A stretch of 64,000 nt of DNA from Streptomyces sp. NK08204 (GTDB taxonomy: Bacteria; Actinomycetota; Actinomycetes; Streptomycetales; Streptomycetaceae): NCBI RefSeq assembly GCF_020400585.1, contig NZ_JAINVF010000002.1, positions 62,001-126,000 of the forward strand, read 5' to 3'. Numbering within the stretch: position 1 is the first letter of the stretch; each line of letters begins with the position of its first letter. Of the stretch, positions 54,740 to 63,611 are shown in pieces. The translations under genes and the position numbers were made by a program. The notes below the pieces were generated by a model, which was given only the letters and a program-made list of their open reading frames with translations, searched no databases and was not told the origin of the DNA.

Positions 54740-55492
54740 ATGGCGTTCATGTGCGCCACCGGGAAGCACCGCAGGCCCGGCCGGGTCCAGCGCGCCACCG
54801 CTCGGGCGGCCGGCGTCGCGGCCCTGACCACCGGTGTCGTCGGCACCCTCGCGGCCACCCCGGCGCTCGCCGCCGAGAACTCCGTCGAGCAGACCGGCCT
54901 CATCCCGGTCATCACCGTGAGTGACGACGTCGCCGAGCAGATCGACGCGCAGGCCACCACGCAGCAGCGGGCCGCCGACCGGAAGGCGGCCGAGCAGGCA
55001 GCGGCCAAGGCCGCCGCAGAGCGGGCGATGAAGGAGCGTGAGGTCAGGGTGCGCGCCGCCCGAGAGGCCGAGCGCAAGCGCCTGAACGCCTTCGTCCTGC
55101 CGGTCGCGGACTCCTATGTCTCCACCGGCTACCGCGCCAGCAGCTCCCTGTGGTCCTCCGGCTCCCACACCGGCATCGACTTCCATGCGGCCGGCGGAAC
55201 CCCGGTGCACGCGGTCGGCACGGGCACGGTCGTCTCGGCCGGCTGGGGCGGTGCCTACGGCAACCAGATCGTGATCCGGATGACCGACGGCATGTACACC
55301 CAGTACGGGCACCTGTCGTCCATCGGCGTCACCGTGGGCCAGCAGGTCGTCCCGGGCCAGCAGATCGGCCTGTCCGGCGCGACGGGCAACGTCACCGGCC
55401 CGCATCTGCACTTCGAGGCCCGTACGACCCCGGAGTACGGCTCGGACGTCGACCCCGTCGCTTACCTGCGCCGGCACGGCCTGAACGTCTGA
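54740..55492 (+). CDS. Secreted M23-family cell-wall endopeptidase
   Basis: 250-residue precursor. The signal peptide runs to about residue 44 (TPALA|AENS). Residues 62-115 are an Ala/Glu/Arg-rich coiled coil (QRAADRKAAEQAAAKAAAER). The C-terminal LytM/M23 domain has zinc ligands H143 and D147 (SHTGIDFHA) and H224 in GPHLHFEA, with H191 in YTQYGHLSS assisting. It should cut peptidoglycan cross-links during growth or spore germination. GGAAGGAAAGGA lies just before ATG 54740. The c-di-AMP riboswitch upstream ties its expression to turgor or wall status. Confidence 0.95.
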   Translation: MAFMCATGKHRRPGRVQRATARAAGVAALTTGVVGTLAATPALAAENSVEQTGLIPVITVSDDVAEQIDAQATTQQRAADRKAAEQAAAKAAAERAMKEREVRVRAAREAERKRLNAFVLPVADSYVSTGYRASSSLWSSGSHTGIDFHAAGGTPVHAVGTGTVVSAGWGGAYGNQIVIRMTDGMYTQYGHLSSIGVTVGQQVVPGQQIGLSGATGNVTGPHLHFEARTTPEYGSDVDPVAYLRRHGLNV

Positions 55493-55510
55493 CGGCAGGC
55501 GCGCCCCCCG

Positions 55511-55538
55511 GCCCCGGCTCACCGAGCCGGGGCTTTTT
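55511..55538 (+). terminator. Intrinsic terminator after the M23 gene
   Basis: GCCCCGGCTC (55511-55520), ACC loop, GAGCCGGGGC (55524-55533), followed directly by five T residues. This is a canonical rho-independent terminator. Confidence 0.93.
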
Positions 55539-55686
55539 GCCGTTTTTCACGCCGTCCGTGATGCCCGCTGACCAAAAAATATCCATGGATTCCAGGCCGC
55601 CGTCGGAAATTCCTGCTCATTGCAATAGAGTCACGGAACACGCGTCCATCGTCGACGTTTCACGGGGATTAAGGCGGAGGTCGGTC

Positions 55687-56382
55687 ATGCGTATTCCGGC
55701 ACACTCGGTGTGCACGGCGATCCGGGACGACATCGTGGCCGGTGTCCACGAGCGCGGCAGCCGCCTCACCGAGGAAGTGCTGGCCCGCCGCTACGGCGTC
55801 TCGCGCGTTCCCGTCCGCGAGGCGCTGCGCACCCTGGAGGCGGAGGGCTTCGTGGTGACCCGGCGGCACGCGGGTGCGTGCGTCGCCGAGCCGACCGAGC
55901 GGGAGGCCGCCGACCTGCTGGAGATGCGCATGCTCCTGGAGCCCCTCGGTGCCTCGCGGGCCGCCCAGCGGCGCACGGAGGCCCATCTGAAGGTGCTGCG
56001 CGGCCTGGTGCGGCTGGGGCAGGAGCGGGCCAGGCGGGGCGGCAGCGAGGAACTGCGGTCGCTGGACGGCTGGTTCCACGAGACGCTCGCCCAGGCCTCG
56101 GGCAGCCAGTCACTGACCTCGATGCTCACCCAGTTGCGGCACAAGATCGCCTGGATGTACGCGGTGGAGGCCCCGGCCAGCCCGGTGGAGTCATGGGCCG
56201 AGCGCGGTGTCATCGTGGACGCGGTGGCGCGCGGCGACAGTGAGCGCGCCCGGGCGGTCACGGCCGTGCACACCGAACGCGCGGCCGGCGCGTACCGGCT
56301 GCGGATCGTCTCCGGCGCGGACCGCGCCGCGCGTGTGAGGGACTCGCAACACGCCGTAAACATGCCGAGCCTGCGGCATTAA
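55687..56382 (+). CDS. GntR-family (FadR/FCD) transcriptional regulator
   Basis: 231 residues from ATG 55687, with GGCGGAGG 6-7 nt upstream. The winged HTH is at residues 5-70 (TAIRDDIVAGVHERGSRLTE, EVLARRYGVSRVPVREALRT, LEAEGFVVTRRHAGACV). The FCD effector domain (about 80-215) has LEMRMLLEPLGASRAAQ, LDGWFHETLAQASGSQSL and the conserved His region VTAVHTERAAG. The ligand is unknown. The AT-richer upstream stretch (55540-55680) probably holds its promoter. The convergent gene encodes HPr. Confidence 0.9.
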   Translation: MRIPAHSVCTAIRDDIVAGVHERGSRLTEEVLARRYGVSRVPVREALRTLEAEGFVVTRRHAGACVAEPTEREAADLLEMRMLLEPLGASRAAQRRTEAHLKVLRGLVRLGQERARRGGSEELRSLDGWFHETLAQASGSQSLTSMLTQLRHKIAWMYAVEAPASPVESWAERGVIVDAVARGDSERARAVTAVHTERAAGAYRLRIVSGADRAARVRDSQHAVNMPSLRH

Positions 56383-56556
56383 CAAGGGCACTGTATACAA
56401 AGAAGAGGCATTCGGCGGAGGTGTATTTCTGCTGCCCTTTTCCGGCTGTGTCGCGAATTCGTCGGCAAGGTGAATACGCCCGACGCCCGGGGAATCCGTC
56501 GGAAAACGCGGAAGCCGCGCCGCCCCATTCCGGGCGACGCGGCTCACCGGCGCGAC

Positions 56557-56838
56557 TCAGACGGTCTCGGGCAGCTCCTCGAGGCCCTCGGTGACCAGCT
56601 TGGCCAGCCGGTCCAGGGCGGCGTCCGCGCCCTCGGCGTCGGAGGCGAGGACGATCTCCTCGCCGCCCTGGGCGCCCAGGCCGAGGACGGCCAGCATGGA
56701 GGCCGCGTTGACGGGGTTGCCGTCAGCCTTGGCGACCGTCACCGGGACGCCTGCGGCCGTGGCGGCCCGGACGAAGATGGAGGCGGGGCGGGCATGGAGG
56801 CCCTCGGCCCAGCCGACGTTGACGCGGCGCTCAGCCAT
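56557..56838 (-). CDS. ptsH: Phosphocarrier protein HPr
   Basis: 93 residues. The phosphorylation site is H15 in WAEGLHARPASIFV, as in all HPr proteins. The region corresponding to the regulatory serine reads NAASMLAVLGLGAQGGEEI, retaining a serine (S47). It carries phosphate from EI to the EIIA components of sugar PTS systems. The gene stands alone, without the EI gene; in Streptomyces the pts genes are scattered. ATG 56836-56838 has GAAGGG upstream. Confidence 0.96.
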   Translation of the reverse strand: MAERRVNVGWAEGLHARPASIFVRAATAAGVPVTVAKADGNPVNAASMLAVLGLGAQGGEEIVLASDAEGADAALDRLAKLVTEGLEELPETV

Positions 56839-57004
56839 GTGATGCTGCCCTTCAGGTTCTCAGGGTTGTCTAGACCAGTTTCCCACACGGTGAAGCAGGC
56901 CCGGAGCGGGACTGCCGTCCCCCTCCGTCGTGTCGCCGGACCGCGGCCCCGGTCCGGCTTCCGTCCTCCACAGACTGCCTCGCGCCGTTGTCAGGGGCGA
57001 GCCT

Positions 57005-57010
57005 TACGCT
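57005..57010 (+). promoter_or_regulatory. -10 box of the GNAT/acyl-CoA synthetase gene
   Basis: TACGCT with 7 nt to ATG 57018; probable leaderless message. Confidence 0.5.
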
Positions 57011-57017
57011 GGGGCTC

Positions 57018-59891
57018 ATGCAGACCCCGGCGGACCGGCAGAACCGGCACGAGTACCCCGCCCACTGGGAGGCGGACGTGGTGCTGCGCGACGGCGGCAC
57101 CGCACGCGTGCGGCCCATCACCGTCGATGACGCCGACCGCCTGGTCAGCTTCTACGAACAGGTCTCGGACGAGTCGAAGTACTACCGCTTCTTCGCGCCG
57201 TACCCCCGGCTCTCCGCCAAGGACGTCCACCGCTTCACGCACCACGACTTCGTGGACCGGGTGGGGCTCGCGGCCACCATCGGCGGCGAGTTCATCGCCA
57301 CCGTCCGCTACGACCGCATAGGGCCCGGCGGCACGCCCGCCTCCGCACCGGCCGACGAGGCAGAGGTCGCCTTCCTCGTGCAGGACGCCCATCAGGGCCG
57401 CGGGGTCGCCTCCGCCCTCCTGGAGCACATCGCCGCCGTGGCACGAGAGCGCGGCATCCGCCGCTTCGCCGCCGAGGTGCTGCCCGCCAACACCAAGATG
57501 ATCAAGGTGTTCACGGACGCCGGGTACACGCAGAAGCGCAGCTTCGAGGACGGCGTCGTACGCCTGGAGTTCGACCTGGAGCCCACCGACCGCTCCCTCG
57601 CCGTGCAACGCGCGCGCGAACAGCGCGCGGAGGCCCGGTCGGTGCGACGACTGCTGGCGCCCGGCTCCGTGGCCGTCGTCGGCGTCGGCCGCGCGCCCGG
57701 CGGAGTCGGCCGCAGCATCCTGTCCAACATCAGGGACGCCGGCTACACGGGCCGCCTGTACGCCGTGAACCAGGCCTTCCCCGAGGACCTCAAGGACGTC
57801 GACGGGGCGCCCGCGCACCGGTCGGTGCGGGAGATCGAGGGGGACGTCGACCTCGCGGTCGTCGCCGTCCCGGCCGAGTACGTGCCCGCGGTGGTCGCCG
57901 AGTGCGGCGAACACGGCGTCCAGGGACTCGTCGTCCTCTCCGCCGGCTATGCGGAGAGCGGAGCCGAGGGGCGCGAGCGGCAACGCGCGCTCGTGCAGCA
58001 GGCACGCGCGCACGGCATGCGGCTCGTCGGCCCGAACGCCTTCGGGATCATCAACACCGCCCCGGACGTCCTGCTGAACGCCTCGCTCGCCCCCGAGATG
58101 CCCCGCCCGGGGCGCATCGGCATGTTCGCCCAGTCCGGCGCCATCGGCATCGCCCTGCTGTCCCGGCTGCACCGGCGCGGGGGAGGGGTCACCGGGGTCA
58201 CCGGCGTCTCGACGTTCGTGTCCGCCGGCAACCGGGCGGACGTCTCCGGCAACGACGTGCTTCAGTACTGGTACGACGACCCCGAGACCGACGTCGTCCT
58301 CATGTACCTGGAGTCCCTCGGCAACCCGCGCAAGTTCACCCGCCTCGCCCGGCGGACGGCGGCGGCGAAGCCACTGGTCGTGGTGCAGGGAGTCGGCTCG
58401 GCACCCCAGGGACACGCGGTCCGGGCCACCCGGCTGCCCCCCGCGACCGTCTCCGCGCTGCTCAGGCAGGCCGGCGTGATCCGGGTGGACACGATCACCG
58501 AACTGGTCGACGCAGGCCTGCTGCTCGCCCGCCAGCCCCTGCCCCGGGGGCCGCGCGTGGCCATCCTCGGGAACTCGGAGTCGCTGGGCGTGCTGACGTA
58601 CGACCGGTGCCTCGCCGAGGGGCTGCGGCCGTCGCCCCCGCTGGACCTGACGACCGGGGCGAGCGCGCAGGACTTCCACCGGGCACTGGCCGCTGCCCTG
58701 GCCGACGACACGTGCGACGCGGTCGTGGTCACCGCGATCCCCGCGATCGGGGAGGGGTCGCCGGGGGACGCGGAGCTGGCGGAGGCGTTGCGGTCCGCGG
58801 CGGCGGAGGTCCCGGGCAAGCCGGTCCTGGTGGTCCATGTGGAGCTGGGCGGACTGGCGGAGGCGTTGTCGGCCGCGGCGAGCACCGCACCACAGGCCGT
58901 CGCGAAGGCACCCGGCGCCGAGGGCGGCGCCCGCCCCGCCCCGCCGGAGCGGGCAGACCCCCGTCGCCCTGCGGAACGTCCGCCGGCCGCCGGGGCCGTC
59001 CTGCCGCAGACCCCGGCTCCTGGGGAAAGGCGCCTCATCCCCGCCTACCCCGCCGCCGAGCGGGCCGTGCGGGCTCTCGCCGAAGCCGTGAAGTACGGGC
59101 AGTGGCGGCGGGAGGCCGCCGATCCCGGCAAGGTTCCGGAGTACGACGACATCGACGAGAAGGGTGCCGCCGAGCTGATCGGCGAGCTGCTCGCGCGCGG
59201 GGAGGGGCTCACCATCCCCGCGGAGGAGACCTGCGCTCTGCTCGCCAGGTACGGCATCCACGTCCGCCGGGCGCTGCCCGCCCCCACCGCCGACGCCGCC
59301 GCAGAGGCCGCCCGCTCGCTGGGCTACCCGGTGGCCCTCAAGGCCACCGCCCCGCACCTCCGACACCGCGCCGACCTGGGCGGCGTACGGCTCGACCTGG
59401 CGGACGAGGAGCAACTGCGCCGCGCTTACGCGGAATTGTCCGAACTGTTCGGGGACCCGCAGGCGCTGCGCCCGGTGGTGCAGGGGATGGCACCCCGGGG
59501 TGTCGACACGGTCGTACGGTCGGTGATCGACCCGGCGGCCGGGGCCGTGCTGTCCTTCGGGCTTGCCGGGGCCGCCTCGCAACTGCTCGGGGACATGGCG
59601 CACCGGCTGATCCCGGTCACCGACCGGGAGGCGACGTCTCTGGTGCGCTCGATCCGGACGGCACCGCTGCTCTTCGGCTGGCGCGGCTCCACGCCCGTCG
59701 ACACACCCGCCCTGGAGGAGCTGCTGCTGCGCGTGTCCCGGCTGGTCGACGACCACCCGGAGGTCGTCGCCGTCACCCTGGAGCCGGTCGTCGTGGCCGC
59801 ACGCGGCGTGAGCGTCCTCGGCGCCACCGTCCGCCTCGCACCTCCGCCCGTCCGCGACGACCTCGGCCCGCGCACCATGCCGGCCTACTGA
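57018..59891 (+). CDS. Bifunctional GNAT acetyltransferase / NDP-forming acyl-CoA synthetase-like protein (PatA type)
   Basis: 957 residues. Residues about 15-190 are a GNAT domain, with VRPITVDDADRLVSFYEQVS, acetyl-CoA loop DAHQGRGVASALLEHIA and NTKMIKVFTDAGY. Residues about 200-330 are a CoA-binding Rossmann domain (GSVAVVGVGRAPGGVGRSIL). The synthetase middle follows (GMRLVGPNAFGIINT, MFAQSGAIGIALL). A variable Pro/Ala linker lies near 640-690, then the ATP-grasp-like domain (about 715-930; LLARYGIHVRRALPAP, GYPVALKATAPHLRHRADLG). The GNAT-first order matches the lysine acetyltransferase SlPatA of S. lividans. It probably acetylates metabolic enzymes such as acyl-CoA synthetases. The synthetase part may only sense ligands. 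Confidence 0.88.
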   Translation: MQTPADRQNRHEYPAHWEADVVLRDGGTARVRPITVDDADRLVSFYEQVSDESKYYRFFAPYPRLSAKDVHRFTHHDFVDRVGLAATIGGEFIATVRYDRIGPGGTPASAPADEAEVAFLVQDAHQGRGVASALLEHIAAVARERGIRRFAAEVLPANTKMIKVFTDAGYTQKRSFEDGVVRLEFDLEPTDRSLAVQRAREQRAEARSVRRLLAPGSVAVVGVGRAPGGVGRSILSNIRDAGYTGRLYAVNQAFPEDLKDVDGAPAHRSVREIEGDVDLAVVAVPAEYVPAVVAECGEHGVQGLVVLSAGYAESGAEGRERQRALVQQARAHGMRLVGPNAFGIINTAPDVLLNASLAPEMPRPGRIGMFAQSGAIGIALLSRLHRRGGGVTGVTGVSTFVSAGNRADVSGNDVLQYWYDDPETDVVLMYLESLGNPRKFTRLARRTAAAKPLVVVQGVGSAPQGHAVRATRLPPATVSALLRQAGVIRVDTITELVDAGLLLARQPLPRGPRVAILGNSESLGVLTYDRCLAEGLRPSPPLDLTTGASAQDFHRALAAALADDTCDAVVVTAIPAIGEGSPGDAELAEALRSAAAEVPGKPVLVVHVELGGLAEALSAAASTAPQAVAKAPGAEGGARPAPPERADPRRPAERPPAAGAVLPQTPAPGERRLIPAYPAAERAVRALAEAVKYGQWRREAADPGKVPEYDDIDEKGAAELIGELLARGEGLTIPAEETCALLARYGIHVRRALPAPTADAAAEAARSLGYPVALKATAPHLRHRADLGGVRLDLADEEQLRRAYAELSELFGDPQALRPVVQGMAPRGVDTVVRSVIDPAAGAVLSFGLAGAASQLLGDMAHRLIPVTDREATSLVRSIRTAPLLFGWRGSTPVDTPALEELLLRVSRLVDDHPEVVAVTLEPVVVAARGVSVLGATVRLAPPPVRDDLGPRTMPAY

Positions 59892-59908
59892 GCGGCGAAG
59901 GGGGACGG

Positions 59909-60322
59909 ATGGAGATCGCCGGACGGGAGCTGCCCGAGGGCAGCTGGTGGGACTGGGAAGTGATCGTCTGGGACGTGGGACAGCTGCGGCTGGCCGCCGG
60001 ACACGACCTCACCCACCATCACGGCCTGGAGCTGGTCTTCGCCGATCCGGTGTTCGTCTGCTGTCCGCACGCCTTCCAGGACCCCGTCTTCCGCGCGCCC
60101 ACGGCCGAGGAGACGGCCCGCCTCACCCGGTCCCTGGGCGGCACGCCACCCGTCGTGGTCGCCTTCGAGGCCGACGGCGGCGGGCCGGAACCGGTCTCCT
60201 GCCTGGTCGCCGCCGAGCGGCTGGACATCCTTCCCGGGTTCGTCCCGAGGCACCCGGGCGCGGGTGCGCGGGCCGCCCCCGCTCCCCGCGACTGGCCCGG
60301 AGCCCCCTTGCCCACGGACTAG
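59909..60322 (+). CDS. Conserved hypothetical protein
   Basis: 137 residues from ATG 59909, 17 nt after the acetyltransferase stop and probably co-transcribed. It is Trp- and Asp-rich near the N-terminus (MEIAGRELPEGSWWDWEVIV, WDVGQLRLAAGHDLTHHHGL), continues ELVFADPVFVCCPHAFQDP and ends in a Pro-rich tail. There are no membrane segments or signal peptide, and no metal or nucleotide motif beyond the HHH and CC pairs. I do not recognise the family. Its TAG stop is also the first three bases of the next gene's -10 box. Confidence 0.75.
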   Translation: MEIAGRELPEGSWWDWEVIVWDVGQLRLAAGHDLTHHHGLELVFADPVFVCCPHAFQDPVFRAPTAEETARLTRSLGGTPPVVVAFEADGGGPEPVSCLVAAERLDILPGFVPRHPGAGARAAPAPRDWPGAPLPTD

Positions 60323-60325
60323 GAT
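60320..60325 (+). promoter_or_regulatory. -10 box overlapping a stop codon
   Basis: TAGGAT; its TAG terminates the preceding gene, and ATG 60333 follows after 7 nt, giving a leaderless message for the DUF5998 gene. Confidence 0.5.
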
Positions 60326-60332
60326 GGACGCC

Positions 60333-60920
60333 ATGGCCAAGACCAGTACGACGACCCAGGGGCTGCGCGCGGCGATCGAGCGCAGCGGCTACTACCCGGC
60401 CCTCGTGGCCGAGGCGGTGGAGGCCGCTGTGGGCGGCGAGCCCATCCGGTCGTACCTGGTCCACCAGGAGACGACGTTCGACCAGAACGAGGTGCGCCGC
60501 CATGTGACGGTGCTGGTCCTGACCGGGAACCGTTTCATCGTCAGCCACACCGACGAGCAGGCGGCCGACAGCACCTCCCCGACGCCGTACGCCACCACCT
60601 CCACCGAATCCGTGAAGCTCGGCCGGATCTCCTCCGTCGTGCTCAGCCGGGTGGTCTCCAACCCGGAGCAGTACACCCCGGGCACCCTGCCCCGCGAGGT
60701 CGTGCTGACCATCGGCTGGGGCGCGGTCAACCGCATCGACCTGGAGCCCGCCGCCTGCGGCGACCCCAACTGCGACGCCGACCACGGCTACACGGGCAAC
60801 TCCACGGCGGACGACCTCAGCCTGCGCGTCAGCGAGGCCGGGGACGGCCCCGAGACGGTGCGCCAGGCGCTCTCCTTCGCGCAGGCCCTCTCCGAGGCCA
60901 CCGCGGACCTGACGCGCTGA
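60333..60920 (+). CDS. DUF5998 conserved protein
   Basis: 195 residues. The start MAKTSTTTQGLRAAIERSGY was chosen because ATG 60333 is 7 nt from TAGGAT; ATG 60324 would fall inside that box. Conserved segments are YPALVAEAVEAAVGGEPIRS, HQETTFDQNEVRRHVTVLVL, TGNRFIVSHTDEQ and EVVLTIGWGAVNRIDLEPA, followed by CGDPNCDADHG, a possible metal-binding Cys/His/Asp cluster. The pattern suggests a small beta-rich domain similar to PH-like folds (inference). Function unknown. Its stop overlaps the next start by one base. Confidence 0.82.
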   Translation: MAKTSTTTQGLRAAIERSGYYPALVAEAVEAAVGGEPIRSYLVHQETTFDQNEVRRHVTVLVLTGNRFIVSHTDEQAADSTSPTPYATTSTESVKLGRISSVVLSRVVSNPEQYTPGTLPREVVLTIGWGAVNRIDLEPAACGDPNCDADHGYTGNSTADDLSLRVSEAGDGPETVRQALSFAQALSEATADLTR

Positions 60921-62110
60921 TGTCCCAGCTCTCCGCCTGGGACCACCCGGAACCCCTCGCCCTGGACACGGCGCCGCTGCCCGCGTACGGCACCGGCTCC
61001 CTCTCCGACCTGCTGCCCACCCTGGCCTCCGGGATGGGTGTGCCCGGCATGACCGCCGCGATCCCCGAACTGGCCCCGGCCGACCGGGTCTGTGTGTTCC
61101 TGGTCGACGGGCTCGGCTGGGAGCAGATCGCGTCCCACCCCGACGAGGCCCCCTTCCTGACCTCGCTGCTCGGCAGCTCCCGCGGTGGCACCGGGCGCCC
61201 GCTCACTGCCGGCTATCCGGCGACCACCGCCGCCTCCCTCGCCTCCGTGGGCACCGGACTGCCGCCGGGCGCCCACGGCCTGCCCGGCTACACCGTCCGT
61301 GACCCGGCCACCGGCGCGCTGATGAACCAGCTCCGCTGGCAGCCGTACACCGATCCGCGCTCCTGGCAGCCGTACCCGACGGTCTTCCAGCTGGCCCACG
61401 AGGCCGGCGTGCACACCGCCCAGGTGTCCTCGCCCGCCTTCGAGCACACCCCCCTCACCAAGATCGCGCTCAGCGGCGGCACCTTCCACGGCCGGCTCAC
61501 CGGCGAGGAGCGCATGGACCTCGCCGCCGAGCAACTCGCGGCCGGGGACCGCTCCCTGGTGTACACGTACTACGCCGAGCTGGACGGTGCCGGACACCGC
61601 TACGGCGTCGCCTCCGACACCTGGCGCGGCCAGCTCATGTACGTCGACCGGCTCGTCCAGCGCCTCGCCGAGCAGCTGCCGCCGCGCAGCGCGCTGTACG
61701 TCACCGCCGACCACGGCATGGTCGACATCCCCTTCGACGAGCGGCACCGCATCGACTTCGACGAGGACTGGGAGCTGCGCGCCGGGGTCGCCCTGCTGGG
61801 CGGCGAGGGCCGGGCCCGGCACGTGTACGCGGTGCCGGGCGCCGAGAACGACGTGCTGACCTGCTGGCGCGAGGTGCTCGGTGAACAGTTCTGGGTGGCC
61901 TCGCGGGACGAGGCGATCGCGGCGGGCTGGTTCGGGCCGCGGGTGGACGCGCGGGTGTACCCGAGGATCGGCGACGTGGTCGCGGCGGCGCACGACAATG
62001 TCCTGATCGTCGCCTCGGAGCGGGAGCCGAAGGAGTCCGCCATGGTCGGCAACCACGGCTCTATGACTCCGGCGGAGCAGCTGGTCCCGCTGCTCGAAGT
62101 CCGCTCCTGA
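60920..62110 (+). CDS. Alkaline phosphatase superfamily (nucleotide pyrophosphatase/phosphodiesterase-like) protein
   Basis: 396 residues; ATG 60920 overlaps the upstream TGA (TGATG). Two-metal site motifs are VCVFLVDGLGWEQ (Asp), the nucleophile Thr in GYPATTAASLASVGTGLPPG, YYAELDGAGHRYG, YVTADHGMVD and the C-terminal GNHGSMTPAEQLVPLL. The layout matches type I phosphodiesterase/nucleotide pyrophosphatase enzymes. No signal peptide is present, so it should act in the cytoplasm on nucleotides or other phosphodiesters; the substrate is unknown. It is translationally coupled to the DUF5998 gene. Confidence 0.9.
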   Translation: MSQLSAWDHPEPLALDTAPLPAYGTGSLSDLLPTLASGMGVPGMTAAIPELAPADRVCVFLVDGLGWEQIASHPDEAPFLTSLLGSSRGGTGRPLTAGYPATTAASLASVGTGLPPGAHGLPGYTVRDPATGALMNQLRWQPYTDPRSWQPYPTVFQLAHEAGVHTAQVSSPAFEHTPLTKIALSGGTFHGRLTGEERMDLAAEQLAAGDRSLVYTYYAELDGAGHRYGVASDTWRGQLMYVDRLVQRLAEQLPPRSALYVTADHGMVDIPFDERHRIDFDEDWELRAGVALLGGEGRARHVYAVPGAENDVLTCWREVLGEQFWVASRDEAIAAGWFGPRVDARVYPRIGDVVAAAHDNVLIVASEREPKESAMVGNHGSMTPAEQLVPLLEVRS

Positions 62111-62164
62111 ACCGCTGCTGACCCCGCCCGCTGTCCCTCCTCACCGAAAGGTGCTCAACTCCTC

Positions 62165-62815
62165 ATGCCCGAGCTGGTGTTCTTCTCCGGAACGATGGAC
62201 TGCGGGAAGTCGACGCTGGCTCTGCAGATCGAGCACAACCGCTCGGCGAGAGGCCTCGTCGGCATGATCTTCACCCGGGACGACCGCGCGGGCCAGGGGA
62301 AGCTGTCCTCCCGGCTGGGCCTGGTCACCGACGCGGTGGAGGTCGAGGACGGCCAGGACCTGTACGCCTCCCTCGTGGACCACCTCTCGCAGGGCGGCCG
62401 GGCCGACTACGTGATCGCGGACGAGGCCCAGTTCCTCGCGCCCGAGCAGATCGACCAGCTCGCGCGTGTGGTCGACGACCTCGGCCTGGACGTCTACGCC
62501 TTCGGGATCACCACCGACTTCCGCTCCAAGCTCTTCCCCGGATCGCAGCGCCTGGTGGAACTCGCCGACCGCATCGAGGTGCTCCAAGTGGAGGCGCTGT
62601 GCTGGTGCGGCGCCCGCGCCACCCACAACGCCCGCACGATAGACGGCCAGATGGTCGTCGAGGGCGCCCAGGTGGTCGTCGGCGATGTCAACCAGTCCGC
62701 GGGTGAGGTCGGCTACGAGGTGCTGTGCCGCCGCCACCACCGGCGGCGTATGACGAGCGCCTCCGCACGCGCCGCGGCGCTGTCCCCGGACGTCCTGCCC
62801 GTTCCGCCCGCCTGA
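62165..62815 (+). CDS. tdk: Thymidine kinase
   Basis: 216 residues. Phosphorylates thymidine for salvage. The P-loop is FFSGTMDCGKSTLALQ, the Walker B-like segment is DYVIADEAQFLAPEQ with the catalytic Glu, and the lasso carries zinc cysteines in LCWCGARATHNAR and VLCRRHH. AFGITTDFRSKLFPGS matches type II thymidine kinases. AAAGG at 62147-62151 is 13 nt from ATG 62165, slightly long. It converges with the VOC gene with only 4 bp between the stops. Confidence 0.95.
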   Translation: MPELVFFSGTMDCGKSTLALQIEHNRSARGLVGMIFTRDDRAGQGKLSSRLGLVTDAVEVEDGQDLYASLVDHLSQGGRADYVIADEAQFLAPEQIDQLARVVDDLGLDVYAFGITTDFRSKLFPGSQRLVELADRIEVLQVEALCWCGARATHNARTIDGQMVVEGAQVVVGDVNQSAGEVGYEVLCRRHHRRRMTSASARAAALSPDVLPVPPA

Positions 62816-62819
62816 GTCC

Positions 62820-63611
62820 TCACCGCGGGCTCTGGACCACCGAGAACACCGCCCCTTCCGGGTCCGCGACCGTCGCGACCCGGCCGTATGCGCTGTCGTG
62901 GGCCGGACGCAGTACCCGGCCGCCCAGTTCGACCACCCGTTCAAGGGTCTCGTCGGTGTCCGCGACCTCGAAGTACGTCAGCCAGTGCGGCCCCCGGTCG
63001 CGGGGAAGGGCGTGGCCCACGCCGTGCAGGCCGACCACCGGGCGCCCACCGATGTGCAGGGTCACGTAGTCGAAGTCGGCGCAGACCAACGGCTCCTCCT
63101 CGTGACCGAACACGGTTTCGTAGAACTTGGCGACGCCGGTCGTCTCGAAAGTGAGCAGCTCGTTCCACACGGGCGTGCCGGGCGCTCCGGTGACCGCCGT
63201 GGCGAGTCCGGCAGCCTCCTGGCAGAGCCCGAACACCGCGCCGGACGGGTCGGCGGCGATGGCGATGCGGCCGGCCTCGGCCGCGTCCAGCGGGCCGACG
63301 GCCACCGTGCCACCGCACAGCCGTACGGAGTCGGCCGTCCGGTCCACGTCGTCCGAGGCGAGGTAGGGCGTCCAGGCGACCGGCAGCCGGTAGTCCGGGG
63401 GCAGCTGGCCGATGCCCGCCACCTCGTGTCCGTCGAGCAGCGCCCGTACGTACGGGCCGAGCTGCTGCGGGCCCGGCCGGAACTCCCAGCCGAACAGCTC
63501 CCCGTAGAACTCCTCGGTGGTGCCCAGTTCGTGCACCATCAGGCTCACCCAGCAGGGCGTGCCGGGCGCATGCCGCACGTACGGCCCGGCCGACTCCCGT
63601 GCCTCGGTCAT
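62820..63611 (-). CDS. VOC-superfamily protein with two glyoxalase-like domains
   Basis: 263 residues with an internal duplication. Domain 1 is about 15-130 (PGTPCWVSLMVHELGTTEEF, YGELFGWEF, AIAADPSGAVFGLCQ) and domain 2 about 140-263 (APGTPVWNELLTFETTGVAK, FYETVFGHEEE, ATVADPEGAVFSVVQ). This is the arrangement of the hydroxylase/glyoxalase-like proteins common in Streptomyces. Metal ligands are only partly conserved, so it may bind a small molecule rather than catalyse. ATG 63609-63611 follows GGGGAGAG. Confidence 0.88.
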   Translation of the reverse strand: MTEARESAGPYVRHAPGTPCWVSLMVHELGTTEEFYGELFGWEFRPGPQQLGPYVRALLDGHEVAGIGQLPPDYRLPVAWTPYLASDDVDRTADSVRLCGGTVAVGPLDAAEAGRIAIAADPSGAVFGLCQEAAGLATAVTGAPGTPVWNELLTFETTGVAKFYETVFGHEEEPLVCADFDYVTLHIGGRPVVGLHGVGHALPRDRGPHWLTYFEVADTDETLERVVELGGRVLRPAHDSAYGRVATVADPEGAVFSVVQSPR

